Shown: piece after piece, positions 28,286 through 37,977 of the stretch
Layout of the letters: every line of letters starts with the position of its first letter
How positions within the stretch are numbered: position 1 is the first letter of the stretch
NCBI GenBank assembly: GCA_903821465.1
Contig: CAIJLK010000039.1
Location: 1 to 41,998, forward strand
From: an uncultured Bacteroidota bacterium
GTDB taxonomy: Bacteria; Bacteroidota; Bacteroidia; Chitinophagales; Chitinophagaceae
DNA: 41,998 bases
Direction of reading: 5' to 3'
Notes under the pieces: generated by a model
Database searches by the model: none
What the model saw: only the letters and a program-made list of their open reading frames with translations
Told to the model about the DNA's origin: nothing
Made by a program: the position numbers and the translations under genes

Positions 28286-30724
28286 ATGAATAAATTTTTA
28301 TTAGCAATCATTGTCATTGCGTTACCTGTAGGTTTATGCGCTCAAAAAAAACAGCCAAAAAAAACAAAGCCTGTTCAAACTGCTGCTCCAGTAGTTCCTA
28401 TAACCCAAATACAAGCACCGCTTAAACTATGGTACGAAAGTCCGGCAAACTATTTTGAAGAGACAATGGTGTTGGGCAATGGAATGCAGGGTGCTACTGT
28501 ATTTGGTGGCATTTCAACCGATAAAATTTATCTGAATGATCTAACGCTTTGGTCAGGCGAACCGGTCAATGCAAACATGAATCCTCAGGCATTCAAAAAT
28601 TTACCAGCAGTAAGAAAAGCTTTGGAGGATAAAAATTATAAGAAAGCTGAGCAACTCATTAAAAAATTACAAGGAAAGTTTTCAGAATCCTATGCCCCCC
28701 TGGGTACTTTATATATTAAGATGAACGACGATCCATTTATCAATGATTATTATCGCGAATTAGATATTGATCAAGCTATTGCAAAAGTAAAAACCACGTC
28801 AAATAGCAATATCATTGAACGAGAATATTTGGTTTCGAACCCCGATAAAATATTTGCGATTCATCTTACCAGTAAAAAAGCAGGCGCTCTAGGTTTTACT
28901 GTTCGATTTGAATCACTATTGAAATTTCAAAAATCTACGAATAATAATGGCATTACCATCCAGGGTGTAGCGCCTGTCAAAGCAGATCCTAGCTATGTTC
29001 AAAAAACAGAAAAAGCAATTGCTTACGATCTTAAGAGAGGTACCCGCTTTTCAACTAATATTAAAATTCAATCAGCTACAGGAAAAATCACAACTACAGA
29101 TTCAACTGTGAGTTTAGTTGATGCTACAGAGGCAACCATATATATTTCTATGGCAACCAGTTTTAATGGTTTCGATAAAGACCCTGCCACCAAGGGTTTA
29201 GATAATGTTGCAATGGCAACTAGTCAATTAAACAATGCCTACCAAACTGGATGGAATGAGATCAAGAAACACCATGTAAAAGATTATCAAACCTTTTTTA
29301 ATCGGGTTCAATTAAAACTAGCAAATAAAGACACCGTAAACTTACCTACCGATAAGCGCTTGAAAAGGTATGCGACTGGTGCAGCCGATCCATATTTAGA
29401 AACCCTGTATTTCCAATACGGGCGTTATTTGTTAATCAGTAGTTCACGTACAAATGCTGTTCCTGCTAATTTACAGGGTTTATGGAACCCTTATTTGCAG
29501 CCGCCATGGTCAAGTAACTATACTATGAATATAAATGCAGAAGAGAATTATTGGTTAGCAGAAAACACCAACCTCTCTGAAATGCATCTGCCCTTTTTAC
29601 AGTTCATAGGAAACTTGGCAACAACAGGAAAGATCACTGCTAAGACTTTCTACAATATGCCGGGTTGGGTAACTCATCATAATTCAGATATCTGGGCCAT
29701 GTCGAACCCTGTTGGCAATTTTGGAAATGGAGACCCTAGTTGGGCAAACTGGGCAATGGGTGGAACTTGGGCCTCGGCGCATTTGTGGGAACATTATCTG
29801 TATACGCAGGACAAAGAATTCTTAGAACATAAAGCTTATCCCTTAATGCGTGGCGCTGCAGAGTTTTGTTTGGCTTGGCTGGTAAAAGATAGCAGTGGCA
29901 ACTATATTACTTCACCATCAACATCGCCAGAGAACACCTTTAAAACGCCTACCGGTTTTGTTGGAGCAACGATGTATGGCGGTACTGCAGATCTAGCAAT
30001 GATCAGAGAATTATTCTTAGATATTGTAGCAGCCCAATTGGTATTAAAAAACGACAATGAGTTTGCATCAAAAATCAATGCAGCCTTAAATAATTTGCAT
30101 CCTTATCAAGTGGGCAGGAAGGGTAATTTACAAGAGTGGTATTACGATTGGGAAGATTCAGATCCCAAGCACCGACACCAAAGTCATCTATATGGATTAT
30201 ATCCTGGCACACATATCACAACAGATAAAACACCTCTAATTGCAGCGGCAGCAAAAAGAACCCTTGAAATAAAAGGAGATGAAACAACGGGCTGGTCGAA
30301 GGGATGGCGGATTAATTTATGGGCACGATTAAAAGATGGCGACCATGCTTATAAAATGTATCGCGAGTTATTAAAATATGTAGCACCCGATGAGATCAGA
30401 GAGAATTATTCAAATGGAGGGGGTACCTATCCGAATTTATTAGATGCACATCCGCCATTTCAGATCGATGGAAATTTTGGTGGTGCAGCCGCAGTTGCAG
30501 AAATGTTGGTGCAATCAAACTCCGACTTTATTGAACTATTACCAGCCCTACCCAAAGCTTGGGCTTCGGGTGAAGTGAGGGGATTGAAGGCAAGAGGTAA
30601 TTATGAAATTGATATGGTTTGGAATGCAGGGAAAGTAACTAATGTAAAAATTAAATCGACTACACAATCATCGGCAAAAGTATTGATGAATGGAAAGTTC
30701 GAAACTATCAAAACAAGCAAGTAA
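28286..30724 (+). CDS. GH95 family glycoside hydrolase (alpha-L-fucosidase-like)
   Basis: 'LKLWYESPANYFEETMVLGNGMQGATVFGGISTDKIYLNDLTLWSGEP', 'NLQGLWN', 'WSSNYTMNINAEENYW', 'HRHQSHLYGLYPG'. Confidence 0.95.
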   Translation: MNKFLLAIIVIALPVGLCAQKKQPKKTKPVQTAAPVVPITQIQAPLKLWYESPANYFEETMVLGNGMQGATVFGGISTDKIYLNDLTLWSGEPVNANMNPQAFKNLPAVRKALEDKNYKKAEQLIKKLQGKFSESYAPLGTLYIKMNDDPFINDYYRELDIDQAIAKVKTTSNSNIIEREYLVSNPDKIFAIHLTSKKAGALGFTVRFESLLKFQKSTNNNGITIQGVAPVKADPSYVQKTEKAIAYDLKRGTRFSTNIKIQSATGKITTTDSTVSLVDATEATIYISMATSFNGFDKDPATKGLDNVAMATSQLNNAYQTGWNEIKKHHVKDYQTFFNRVQLKLANKDTVNLPTDKRLKRYATGAADPYLETLYFQYGRYLLISSSRTNAVPANLQGLWNPYLQPPWSSNYTMNINAEENYWLAENTNLSEMHLPFLQFIGNLATTGKITAKTFYNMPGWVTHHNSDIWAMSNPVGNFGNGDPSWANWAMGGTWASAHLWEHYLYTQDKEFLEHKAYPLMRGAAEFCLAWLVKDSSGNYITSPSTSPENTFKTPTGFVGATMYGGTADLAMIRELFLDIVAAQLVLKNDNEFASKINAALNNLHPYQVGRKGNLQEWYYDWEDSDPKHRHQSHLYGLYPGTHITTDKTPLIAAAAKRTLEIKGDETTGWSKGWRINLWARLKDGDHAYKMYRELLKYVAPDEIRENYSNGGGTYPNLLDAHPPFQIDGNFGGAAAVAEMLVQSNSDFIELLPALPKAWASGEVRGLKARGNYEIDMVWNAGKVTNVKIKSTTQSSAKVLMNGKFETIKTSK

Positions 30725-30788
30725 TTCAAAGTATAACTGCAAACCTGAAAAAAACTAGATAACTTAGAAAGACCTCATTCATTGCTTT

Positions 30789-31784
30789 ATGAAAAAGTCT
30801 GCCTTATTAATTTATGCATCTGTAACTATTTTGTTGAGCTTGGGATTTCAAGATTCAGTTCATAAGGATCAAAAAGCCCAAAAAAGAGTGGCTGTAATTT
30901 TTGATACTGATGCCAATAATGAATTAGATGACCAACAAGCATTGGCTTACTTGTTTTTCAATAGCAATTTGTTTGATACAAAAGCCGTGACAGTTAATGC
31001 AACTTATAATGGAGGTAATATTGATAGCCAATTTGTAGAAGCAGAACGCATCATGAAGCTGTGTAAGGTGGCAGATAAAATTCCATTATTGAAAGGAGCA
31101 AATGGATCCTTTACTGAAATTGAAAAGGATTTACACAATAAACAATTTGATGGATATAAGGCGGTAAATTTTATTATTTCAGAGGCCAAGAAACATAAAA
31201 AAGACAAATTGATAGTCATAGCCGTTGGTAAACTTACCAACATGGCATTAGCATTAAAAAAGGACCCTACAATTGCTAGTAGTATTAGATTAGTCTGGCT
31301 GGGCAGTAACTATCCTGATCCAGGGGAATATAATTTAGAGAACGATATCCCTTCAATGAATTATATTTTACAAACGAATATTGATTTTGAAATGGTAACT
31401 GTTAGATATGGAAAAAAAACAGGTACCGATGCAGTTAATGTAACGAAAAACGAAGCCATCAATCATTTAAAAGGTGCAGGTCCAACGATTACGATTCCCA
31501 TTATTGGGCGTCATGGCGGTGAATTTTATTCATTTGGAGCGTATTCAATCAATCTTTTTGAACATGTGGATTATTATGGAAATCCTCCATCAAGAGCCTT
31601 ATTCGATATGGCCGCAGTGGCAATTGTAAAAAATGCGAATTGGGCGAAATCTTCTTTAATAAATTGCCCTGCTATGATAAATAAAAAATGGATTGAACAA
31701 ACAGATAATCATCGCAAAATCATCATCTGGGAAAATTTCGATAAAGAGAAAATTATCAATGATTTTTTTCTCTCGTTGCATTAA
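30789..31784 (+). CDS. Nucleoside hydrolase (IUNH-like)
   Basis: 'VIFDTDANNELDDQQALAYLFF' DxDxxxDD calcium motif; 'ALFDMAAVAIV'. Confidence 0.88.
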   Translation: MKKSALLIYASVTILLSLGFQDSVHKDQKAQKRVAVIFDTDANNELDDQQALAYLFFNSNLFDTKAVTVNATYNGGNIDSQFVEAERIMKLCKVADKIPLLKGANGSFTEIEKDLHNKQFDGYKAVNFIISEAKKHKKDKLIVIAVGKLTNMALALKKDPTIASSIRLVWLGSNYPDPGEYNLENDIPSMNYILQTNIDFEMVTVRYGKKTGTDAVNVTKNEAINHLKGAGPTITIPIIGRHGGEFYSFGAYSINLFEHVDYYGNPPSRALFDMAAVAIVKNANWAKSSLINCPAMINKKWIEQTDNHRKIIIWENFDKEKIINDFFLSLH

Positions 31785-31845
31785 TTTTTAAGTTTAAATT
31801 TAGTATATTTATAAGGAGATACTTAAAATTATTAAAACATTTGCA

Positions 31846-32640
31846 ATGCCTACAAAGTCTATTTTGTTGTATATGCTAATTGTTACGCTTTCATTTAGTA
31901 GTATTAATTTAAAAGCCCAATCAAAGCAGAATCAAATTACGGTAGATGGATTTGAAGATGATTGGAAAACCAATGTTTTTAATGTTGATTCGGCCAATGG
32001 ATTCGAGTATTCCATTTCAAAGACCGATGATCGATTATTTCTTATTATAAAGTTTGTCAATAAATTAAGTCAAATCAAATCGCTCACAACGGGCATGCAG
32101 ATTGGTTTAGACATGTATAACAAAAACAAGCCACAACAGTTTATCAATTTCCCCTTAGACAATAGTTCAAAAGTAAATCCGGCCGAACTTTTTGCTGACC
32201 TCAATATGATGCAATATTCTTTATTATTAATGAATACTGAATATGAATTGAGAAAATTTGTAGACGGAAATGGCACCTATAAATACGATGCGGAAAATAC
32301 AAATGGAATTAAACTGGCTTTTGCAACAAATAAGGATGATCAGTTAGTGTATGAATACTCGATACCTTTTGAATCTTTACGAAATAAAAAAGATCCGCCA
32401 GGATTAACTTCTACAGCAATTGATATAGAAATTAATATCCCGGCATTAAGAATAAATACTTCACCCCCATCTACTGGCAATCAAACAGGTTCGTTTAATT
32501 CCAGAATGGGCGTAACTACTTCTGCAAAACAAAATAAAGCACCCACTCGTTCACCTTCTGGGAATCCTATGGATGGACTGAAAGAGCAATACAAAGAGAT
32601 GTTTGAAAACACTAAGAAGAAGATTAGGATCACATTGTAA
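31846..32640 (+). CDS. Exported protein, CBM9/DOMON-like beta domain
   Basis: Signal peptide; 'QITVDGFEDDWKTNVFNVDSANGFEYSISKTDDRLFLIIKFVN' pattern. Confidence 0.6.
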   Translation: MPTKSILLYMLIVTLSFSSINLKAQSKQNQITVDGFEDDWKTNVFNVDSANGFEYSISKTDDRLFLIIKFVNKLSQIKSLTTGMQIGLDMYNKNKPQQFINFPLDNSSKVNPAELFADLNMMQYSLLLMNTEYELRKFVDGNGTYKYDAENTNGIKLAFATNKDDQLVYEYSIPFESLRNKKDPPGLTSTAIDIEINIPALRINTSPPSTGNQTGSFNSRMGVTTSAKQNKAPTRSPSGNPMDGLKEQYKEMFENTKKKIRITL

Positions 32641-32664
32641 AAATATTAATCTTTTTGTGTTCTT

Positions 32665-32748
32665 GTGGCGTTTCAGGATGCATTTGTTGGAGCAGTAATG
32701 GGAATGGTTTTAATCGGTACTATCTGGCGATTTTATAGAAAGAATTAA
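32665..32748 (+). CDS. Possible 27-aa single-TM microprotein
   Basis: GTG-start frame VAFQDAFVGAVMGMVLIGTIWRFYRKN*; hydrophobic core with basic C-terminus; not in the supplied ORF track. Confidence 0.3.
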   Translation: MAFQDAFVGAVMGMVLIGTIWRFYRKN

Positions 32749-32768
32749 TACCCCCGATCAAATTAGTC

Positions 32769-32776
32769 TACTTTTG
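32769..32776 (+). promoter_or_regulatory. -7 element TACTTTTG upstream of the ThrE genes
   Basis: Exact TAnnTTTG, about 30 nt before ATG 32806. Confidence 0.4.
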
Positions 32777-32805
32777 CATTATTCTTATATTACCAACATT
32801 TATTG

Positions 32806-33579
32806 ATGGAACAGAATAAAAAAACTGAAGCTAAAGATTTAGGATCACTTTTATTAGATGTGGGTGTTTCCTTATTAAGCTCAGGTGCAAGTTGCAGTAG
32901 AATTAGAATTACCATGAGAAGGCTATCATCTGCCTATCATTACGAAGCACATATTTCAATTGCACCAAAATCAATCACATTAACATTAAATGATTTTGAA
33001 GATAATGCATCATTTAATGGAATGCGAAGTACGCCTTCACAAGGTGTAAATTTTAAAACTATTTCCGGCATTAGCCGTTTAAGTTGGGAAGCAGTTGAAA
33101 ATAAGTTATCTATTCAACAGGTTCGGGAAAAGCTGACTGCATTATTAGCATTGCCACATTATCCACGAATCATTATTCTGCTTTTTGTAAGTCTTGCGGG
33201 TGCAGGATTCTGTTATTCTTTCGGAGGAAAATTACCAGAAATGTTTATTGCATTTGGTGCAACTTTTTGCGGATTGTTTATCAGACAAGAAGCCATCAAA
33301 AGAAAATTTAATCCCTATTTCTGTGTATTCTTTGGTTCATTAGTTGCATCATTATTTGCTGGTGCATTTATAAAGGCAGGGTTAAATATTAGTTTTGAAC
33401 ACGCTTTTGCAACTTCTGTTTTATTTTTAATTCCAGGTGTTCCTTTAATCAATTCGTTTACAGATTTAATTGATGGCAATATATTAAACGGAATTGTAAG
33501 AGGCGTAAATGCGTTGATGTTTTCAATGGCAATTGCATTTGGATTATTGATAGCTATGATCATTTTCAATTTGAACTAA
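32806..33579 (+). CDS. Threonine/serine exporter, ThrE N-terminal (DUF1212) subunit
   Basis: 'LLLDVGVSLLSSGASCSRIRITMRRLSSAY' and multiple TM helices ending 'FLIPGVPLINSFTDLIDGNILNGI'. Confidence 0.92.
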   Translation: MEQNKKTEAKDLGSLLLDVGVSLLSSGASCSRIRITMRRLSSAYHYEAHISIAPKSITLTLNDFEDNASFNGMRSTPSQGVNFKTISGISRLSWEAVENKLSIQQVREKLTALLALPHYPRIIILLFVSLAGAGFCYSFGGKLPEMFIAFGATFCGLFIRQEAIKRKFNPYFCVFFGSLVASLFAGAFIKAGLNISFEHAFATSVLFLIPGVPLINSFTDLIDGNILNGIVRGVNALMFSMAIAFGLLIAMIIFNLN

Positions 33580-34061
33580 TGACTATGGAATGGATTATAA
33601 TTCTTAGTAAGGCTTTTTGGAGTGGTTGGGCCGCACTCGGTTTTGGTATTTTATTTAATGTGCCTCCACGCACTTTATTAGCTCTGTGGATTGGAGGTGC
33701 CATTGGAGTTTTTATAAAATTTAGTTTGTTACAAATGTCTGTAAGCGTTGTGCTTGCTTCATTTATTGGGGCATCTGCAGTAGGTTTTTTGAGTATTCCA
33801 ATTGCACATATCAGGCATGTGCCACCAATGATCTTTGCTATCCCTTCTGTAATTCCTCTAATTCCCGGGGTATTTGCCTATCGCACCATGTTAGGTTTAA
33901 TTAAGTTAACTGGTAGTATCGGTGCAGATTATAATACCATCATATCCGAAACCATCAATAACGGTGCAAAAACACTATTCATTATTATGTCTCTAGCAAT
34001 TGGCGTAGCGATCCCCATGCATGTCATGCGTAAAGAATCAGCAAAAAATATCAGATTGTAA
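33579..34061 (+). CDS. Threonine/serine exporter, ThrE_2 (DUF3815) subunit
   Basis: TM protein with 'PPMIFAIPSVIPLIPGVFAYRTMLGLI'; TAATG overlap with upstream gene. Confidence 0.9.
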   Translation: MTMEWIIILSKAFWSGWAALGFGILFNVPPRTLLALWIGGAIGVFIKFSLLQMSVSVVLASFIGASAVGFLSIPIAHIRHVPPMIFAIPSVIPLIPGVFAYRTMLGLIKLTGSIGADYNTIISETINNGAKTLFIIMSLAIGVAIPMHVMRKESAKNIRL

Positions 34062-34197
34062 CTGCTAAAGAAGGTTTTGAATTTTCATATTTATATATTA
34101 AATTTAAATAAATCATGTCTTTTGTTAATTAGCTTATAACAAAGTCAGTATCATTAATATACCAGTAAAATATAATCAAAGTATCAGGTTTAAGCTA

Positions 34198-34833
34198 TTG
34201 CTTTTCCTTCCCTTTTTTATAGTCCTAGGTATTATTATGCTTGGATATAATTCGGTTTGTAATGTAGGAGGTAAATTCATAAACCCCGTTTCCCTAAAAA
34301 TATTTTTAGATGATTGGATCCCATTTAATTTTTATATCATTTTCCCTTATGTGATCTGTTTAGGTTTTGTTCTGTTTGCAGGTATCTTCTTCGCTTTTTA
34401 CCGAAATATTAACCCGCTTCAGATCACTGCATTCTATAGTTCAGTGATTCTAATGTATTTCATATGCTATATTATCTATTTTATTTTTCCAACAACAGCC
34501 AAGGAAGTGATGATCACCTCTTTCAATCCAACAGTATTGGATCGGGGCACATATAAAATAGTAAAGGGTTTATATAGCTTGAGTACTCCACTCGGAGATT
34601 TTCCTAGTTTGCATGTGGCACCAATGGTGTTCATGTCTTTTTTTTTATTTAAAAATTGGCGTTCATTCTTTTGGATCTTATTACCGTTTGCTTTTTTGGG
34701 GGCTCTGGGAACTATTCTATTAAAGTTTCATGTATTTCTAGGTTTCTTTGGTGGCGTGTTAATGGGGATATTCGGGTATTTTATTTTGTATGAAAGATTT
34801 GTCATTAAAAAACTTTCAAGGTTTTTAAATTGA
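34198..34833 (+). CDS. PAP2_3/inositolphosphotransferase-like membrane protein
   Basis: Multiple TM segments; 'LGDFPSLHVAPMVFMSFF' PAP2-like motif. Start codon uncertain. Confidence 0.65.
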   Translation: MLFLPFFIVLGIIMLGYNSVCNVGGKFINPVSLKIFLDDWIPFNFYIIFPYVICLGFVLFAGIFFAFYRNINPLQITAFYSSVILMYFICYIIYFIFPTTAKEVMITSFNPTVLDRGTYKIVKGLYSLSTPLGDFPSLHVAPMVFMSFFLFKNWRSFFWILLPFAFLGALGTILLKFHVFLGFFGGVLMGIFGYFILYERFVIKKLSRFLN

Positions 34834-34860
34834 TACATAAAAAGACTAAAAAATACATAA

Positions 34861-35868
34861 ATGGAAAATAAGCAAAAAATAGTTGTTACGGGTGCTGCGG
34901 GATTTTTAGGCGGGCGAACAGCTAAATTTTTAGCATCACATTTTCCCGATTATCAAATCATGGCAACTTCAAGAAGAAGTATTAGGGCCGATGAGTTGAG
35001 TGCTCATAATTGTAACTTTCAAGCAGGAGATTTATGCAATACCAATTTTTGCGAAGCAATAACTGAACGAACCGAAATAGTTATTCATTGTGCTGCACTG
35101 TCCTCCCCTTTTGGCAGTTACGACTCTTTTTATCAATCTAATTTTATAGCTACACAAACATTATTAAATGCCAGTATAAAAAACGGAGTGAAAAAATTTA
35201 TATTCATCTCAACTCCAAGTATTTATTTTACCTATACAGATAGATTCAATGTAGGTGAGGCAGACGAGTTGCCAATGAAAATGGTAAATCATTACGCCCA
35301 AACAAAATTGCTTGCAGAAAAATTAGTTTTAGAAAAAAATAATTTTGGTATTGAGACAATCGCATTAAGACCACGTGCGATAATTGGAGCAGAAGACACT
35401 GTGATTTTTCCAAGGGTTTTAGAAGCATATCATAAGGGAAAATTAAAGATCGTAGGTAATGGTAAAAATATATGTGATTTTACCTGTGTACGAAATGTTA
35501 TTGAAGCCATTGTTTGCGCAATTGATGCCCCTAAAAAAGCATACGGGGAAGCCTACAATATAACAGATGGTGAGTCCGTAAATTTTTGGGAAGCTTTAAC
35601 CTATGCCTTAAATGCATTAGAATTAAAAGCGCCTACTCAAAGAGTTCCCAAAAAGCTAGCCCTATTTGTAGCAAGCTTATTAGAATTTAAAGCAAAATTA
35701 TTACATGAAAAAAAAGAGCCGCCATTAACGAAATATGGAGTGGGTATTTTAGCTAACAACTTTACATTGGATATAACAAAAGCTAAAAAACTACTTAACT
35801 ATCAACCTGTAATGAAATCATTTGAGGGAATTAACGAGTATATATTATGGCACAAGAATCAATTGTAA
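34861..35868 (+). CDS. NAD(P)-dependent epimerase/3beta-HSD-like extended SDR (OleD-like)
   Basis: 'VTGAAGFLGGRTAKFLA' GxxGxxG, catalytic YAQTK, 'TDGESVNFWEAL'. Confidence 0.9.
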   Translation: MENKQKIVVTGAAGFLGGRTAKFLASHFPDYQIMATSRRSIRADELSAHNCNFQAGDLCNTNFCEAITERTEIVIHCAALSSPFGSYDSFYQSNFIATQTLLNASIKNGVKKFIFISTPSIYFTYTDRFNVGEADELPMKMVNHYAQTKLLAEKLVLEKNNFGIETIALRPRAIIGAEDTVIFPRVLEAYHKGKLKIVGNGKNICDFTCVRNVIEAIVCAIDAPKKAYGEAYNITDGESVNFWEALTYALNALELKAPTQRVPKKLALFVASLLEFKAKLLHEKKEPPLTKYGVGILANNFTLDITKAKKLLNYQPVMKSFEGINEYILWHKNQL

Positions 35869-36695
35869 GTTTAAAGCTATTTGCCTCTGGCTATTGTGAG
35901 TCACACGCCAATATTGTGAATCCTTTGGAGGGGAAGGGCAAAACAAAATTCTATGCAGTATGGGCATTACTTGATATTCCAAATCTGGGTTATATACTTT
36001 TTGATACGGGCTATAGTAAGCAATTCAACAAGGCAACACAATCATTCCCCGAACGGCTTTATCGTTGGGCAACCCCAGTAACTCTACCAGAAAATAATAC
36101 AGCAAAAGCCTTACTTGAAGCAGAGGGCATTCATGCAAATCAAGTTAAATATATTATCATATCGCATTTTCATGCAGATCATATAGCGGGTTTAACCGAC
36201 TTCAACAATGCACAATTTATTTGCCATAAAAGTGCTTACGAAGAAGTGCAAAAATTATCAGGGTTTCGTGCTGTTAGCAAAGGAATTTTACAAAAGCTTT
36301 TACCTGATAATTTTAAAAGCAAAGTATTAGTTCTTGAAGATATGGCAGATCAAATAGCTGTAAACCAATTCGGAATTACAGAATATCAAATATTTGGTAT
36401 AAATATAAATCAGTTTAAATTAATCTATCTACCAGGCCATGCCAGAGGAATGTTAGGGTTCATCTATACTCGTAATGATCAATCAATCTTTTATGCTACT
36501 GATGCCTCCTGGAGTTACGAAACTTATGCTCGGGGTATTTTACCAAGGAAAATAGTAAAATTATTTTTCGATTCTTGGGATGATTTTGTAGAAACCCAAG
36601 AAAAAATTAAAGCATTTGAGCTGTCCAACAAACAATATAAAATTTTATTCACTCATTGTGAGCAAACTTTAAAGTATATCAGCAATGAGATTTAA
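35847..36695 (+). CDS. MBL-fold metallo-hydrolase (lactonase/AHL-lactonase-like subfamily)
   Basis: 'IIISHFHADHIAGL' HxHxDH motif, 'YLPGHARGMLGF', 'YATDASW'. Confidence 0.9.
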   Translation: MAQESIVSLKLFASGYCESHANIVNPLEGKGKTKFYAVWALLDIPNLGYILFDTGYSKQFNKATQSFPERLYRWATPVTLPENNTAKALLEAEGIHANQVKYIIISHFHADHIAGLTDFNNAQFICHKSAYEEVQKLSGFRAVSKGILQKLLPDNFKSKVLVLEDMADQIAVNQFGITEYQIFGININQFKLIYLPGHARGMLGFIYTRNDQSIFYATDASWSYETYARGILPRKIVKLFFDSWDDFVETQEKIKAFELSNKQYKILFTHCEQTLKYISNEI

Positions 36696-37977
36696 AATCA
36701 AAATAATTTACTATTGGTTACAAATACATTTTGCTCCCAAACTACAATCTCGTAAAGCAATAGAGGCTTTTCAAGTTAAACGGATGAATCGATTTGCATT
36801 TAAAACACTGATCAGATCTGTTTTTTATCAACCCTATTTTAAAGCGAACAAATTCAATTGGAATGAAGTACCACAAATTTCAAAACCAGTGTTTATGGCC
36901 GAGTTTAATCTTATAAATACCAAGGGGATTAAATTGAATGATGCCATGCAAGTGGCAATTGAATCAGAAAAGTCTAGGAATTTTAAAAACAATTTAAATG
37001 GAATAACTGTTGGTTTATCTACGGGCACAAGTGGTAAACGTGGATTGTTTTTGGTATCAGAAAACGAAAAAGCTCATTGGGTAGCTTTAGTTATCAGTAG
37101 AGTAATTAGGCCTAAATTATTTAAAAAACAAAAAATTGCGTTTTTCCTTCGAGCCAACAGTAATTTATATTCATCAATTGAGTCTTCTTTATTTGAGTTT
37201 AAATACTTCGACATATTTAAACCACTTGAGGAATTACTTGAAGAGTTAAACGCTTATCAACCAGGGATCTTAGCATCTCAGCCTTCTATTTTGATGGATC
37301 TAGCATTAGCCCAGAAAAATGGCGTTATACATATTTCTCCGATTCAAATCATTTCATTTGCGGAAGTATTACATGATAACGATAAAGAAATTATCAGTTC
37401 AATCTTTAATACGGAAATCACAGAAGTATATCAATGTACCGAAGGATTCTTAGGAGTAAGTTGCAAATATGGCAGCATTCATTTGAATGAAGATTTCATT
37501 CGATTCGATAAAGAATGGATCGATGAAAATAAATTCTATCCGATCATTACCGATTTTTCTAGAAGTAGTCAGCCTGTAGTAAAATATAAATTGAATGATG
37601 TATTAGAAATAAAAAAGGAGGCTTGCGGTTGTGGTTCAAAATTTATCGCCATCGAGAAAATAATAGGCCGAGATGATGACATTCTTAATTTCAATGGTAT
37701 AAAGGTGTATCCCGATTTAATAGCGAGAAAGATAGCAATGCATACCGATAGTTTTCAGCAATATGAAATAGAGCAGACAGGGGCAAAAGAATTATGTATA
37801 AACATCGCTTGCGATAGTACGGATTTTGAATCTAACAAAACTATTTTCACATCTATTTTAAATGAATTATTTAAAGGATTTGGGATCACAGAAATTCATT
37901 ACCAATTTGAAAGTAAAATAGCAACTAATAAAGGAAACAAAACAAGAAAAATAAAATGTCTTTATCATGAAAATTAA
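36685..37977 (+). CDS. F390-synthetase/PaaK-like adenylate-forming enzyme
   Basis: 'GLSTGTSGKRGLFLVS' P-loop, 'EVYQCTEGFLG', 'IIGRDDDILNFNGIKVYPDLI' (CoF synthetase-type C-terminus). Confidence 0.85.
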   Translation: MRFKIKIIYYWLQIHFAPKLQSRKAIEAFQVKRMNRFAFKTLIRSVFYQPYFKANKFNWNEVPQISKPVFMAEFNLINTKGIKLNDAMQVAIESEKSRNFKNNLNGITVGLSTGTSGKRGLFLVSENEKAHWVALVISRVIRPKLFKKQKIAFFLRANSNLYSSIESSLFEFKYFDIFKPLEELLEELNAYQPGILASQPSILMDLALAQKNGVIHISPIQIISFAEVLHDNDKEIISSIFNTEITEVYQCTEGFLGVSCKYGSIHLNEDFIRFDKEWIDENKFYPIITDFSRSSQPVVKYKLNDVLEIKKEACGCGSKFIAIEKIIGRDDDILNFNGIKVYPDLIARKIAMHTDSFQQYEIEQTGAKELCINIACDSTDFESNKTIFTSILNELFKGFGITEIHYQFESKIATNKGNKTRKIKCLYHEN

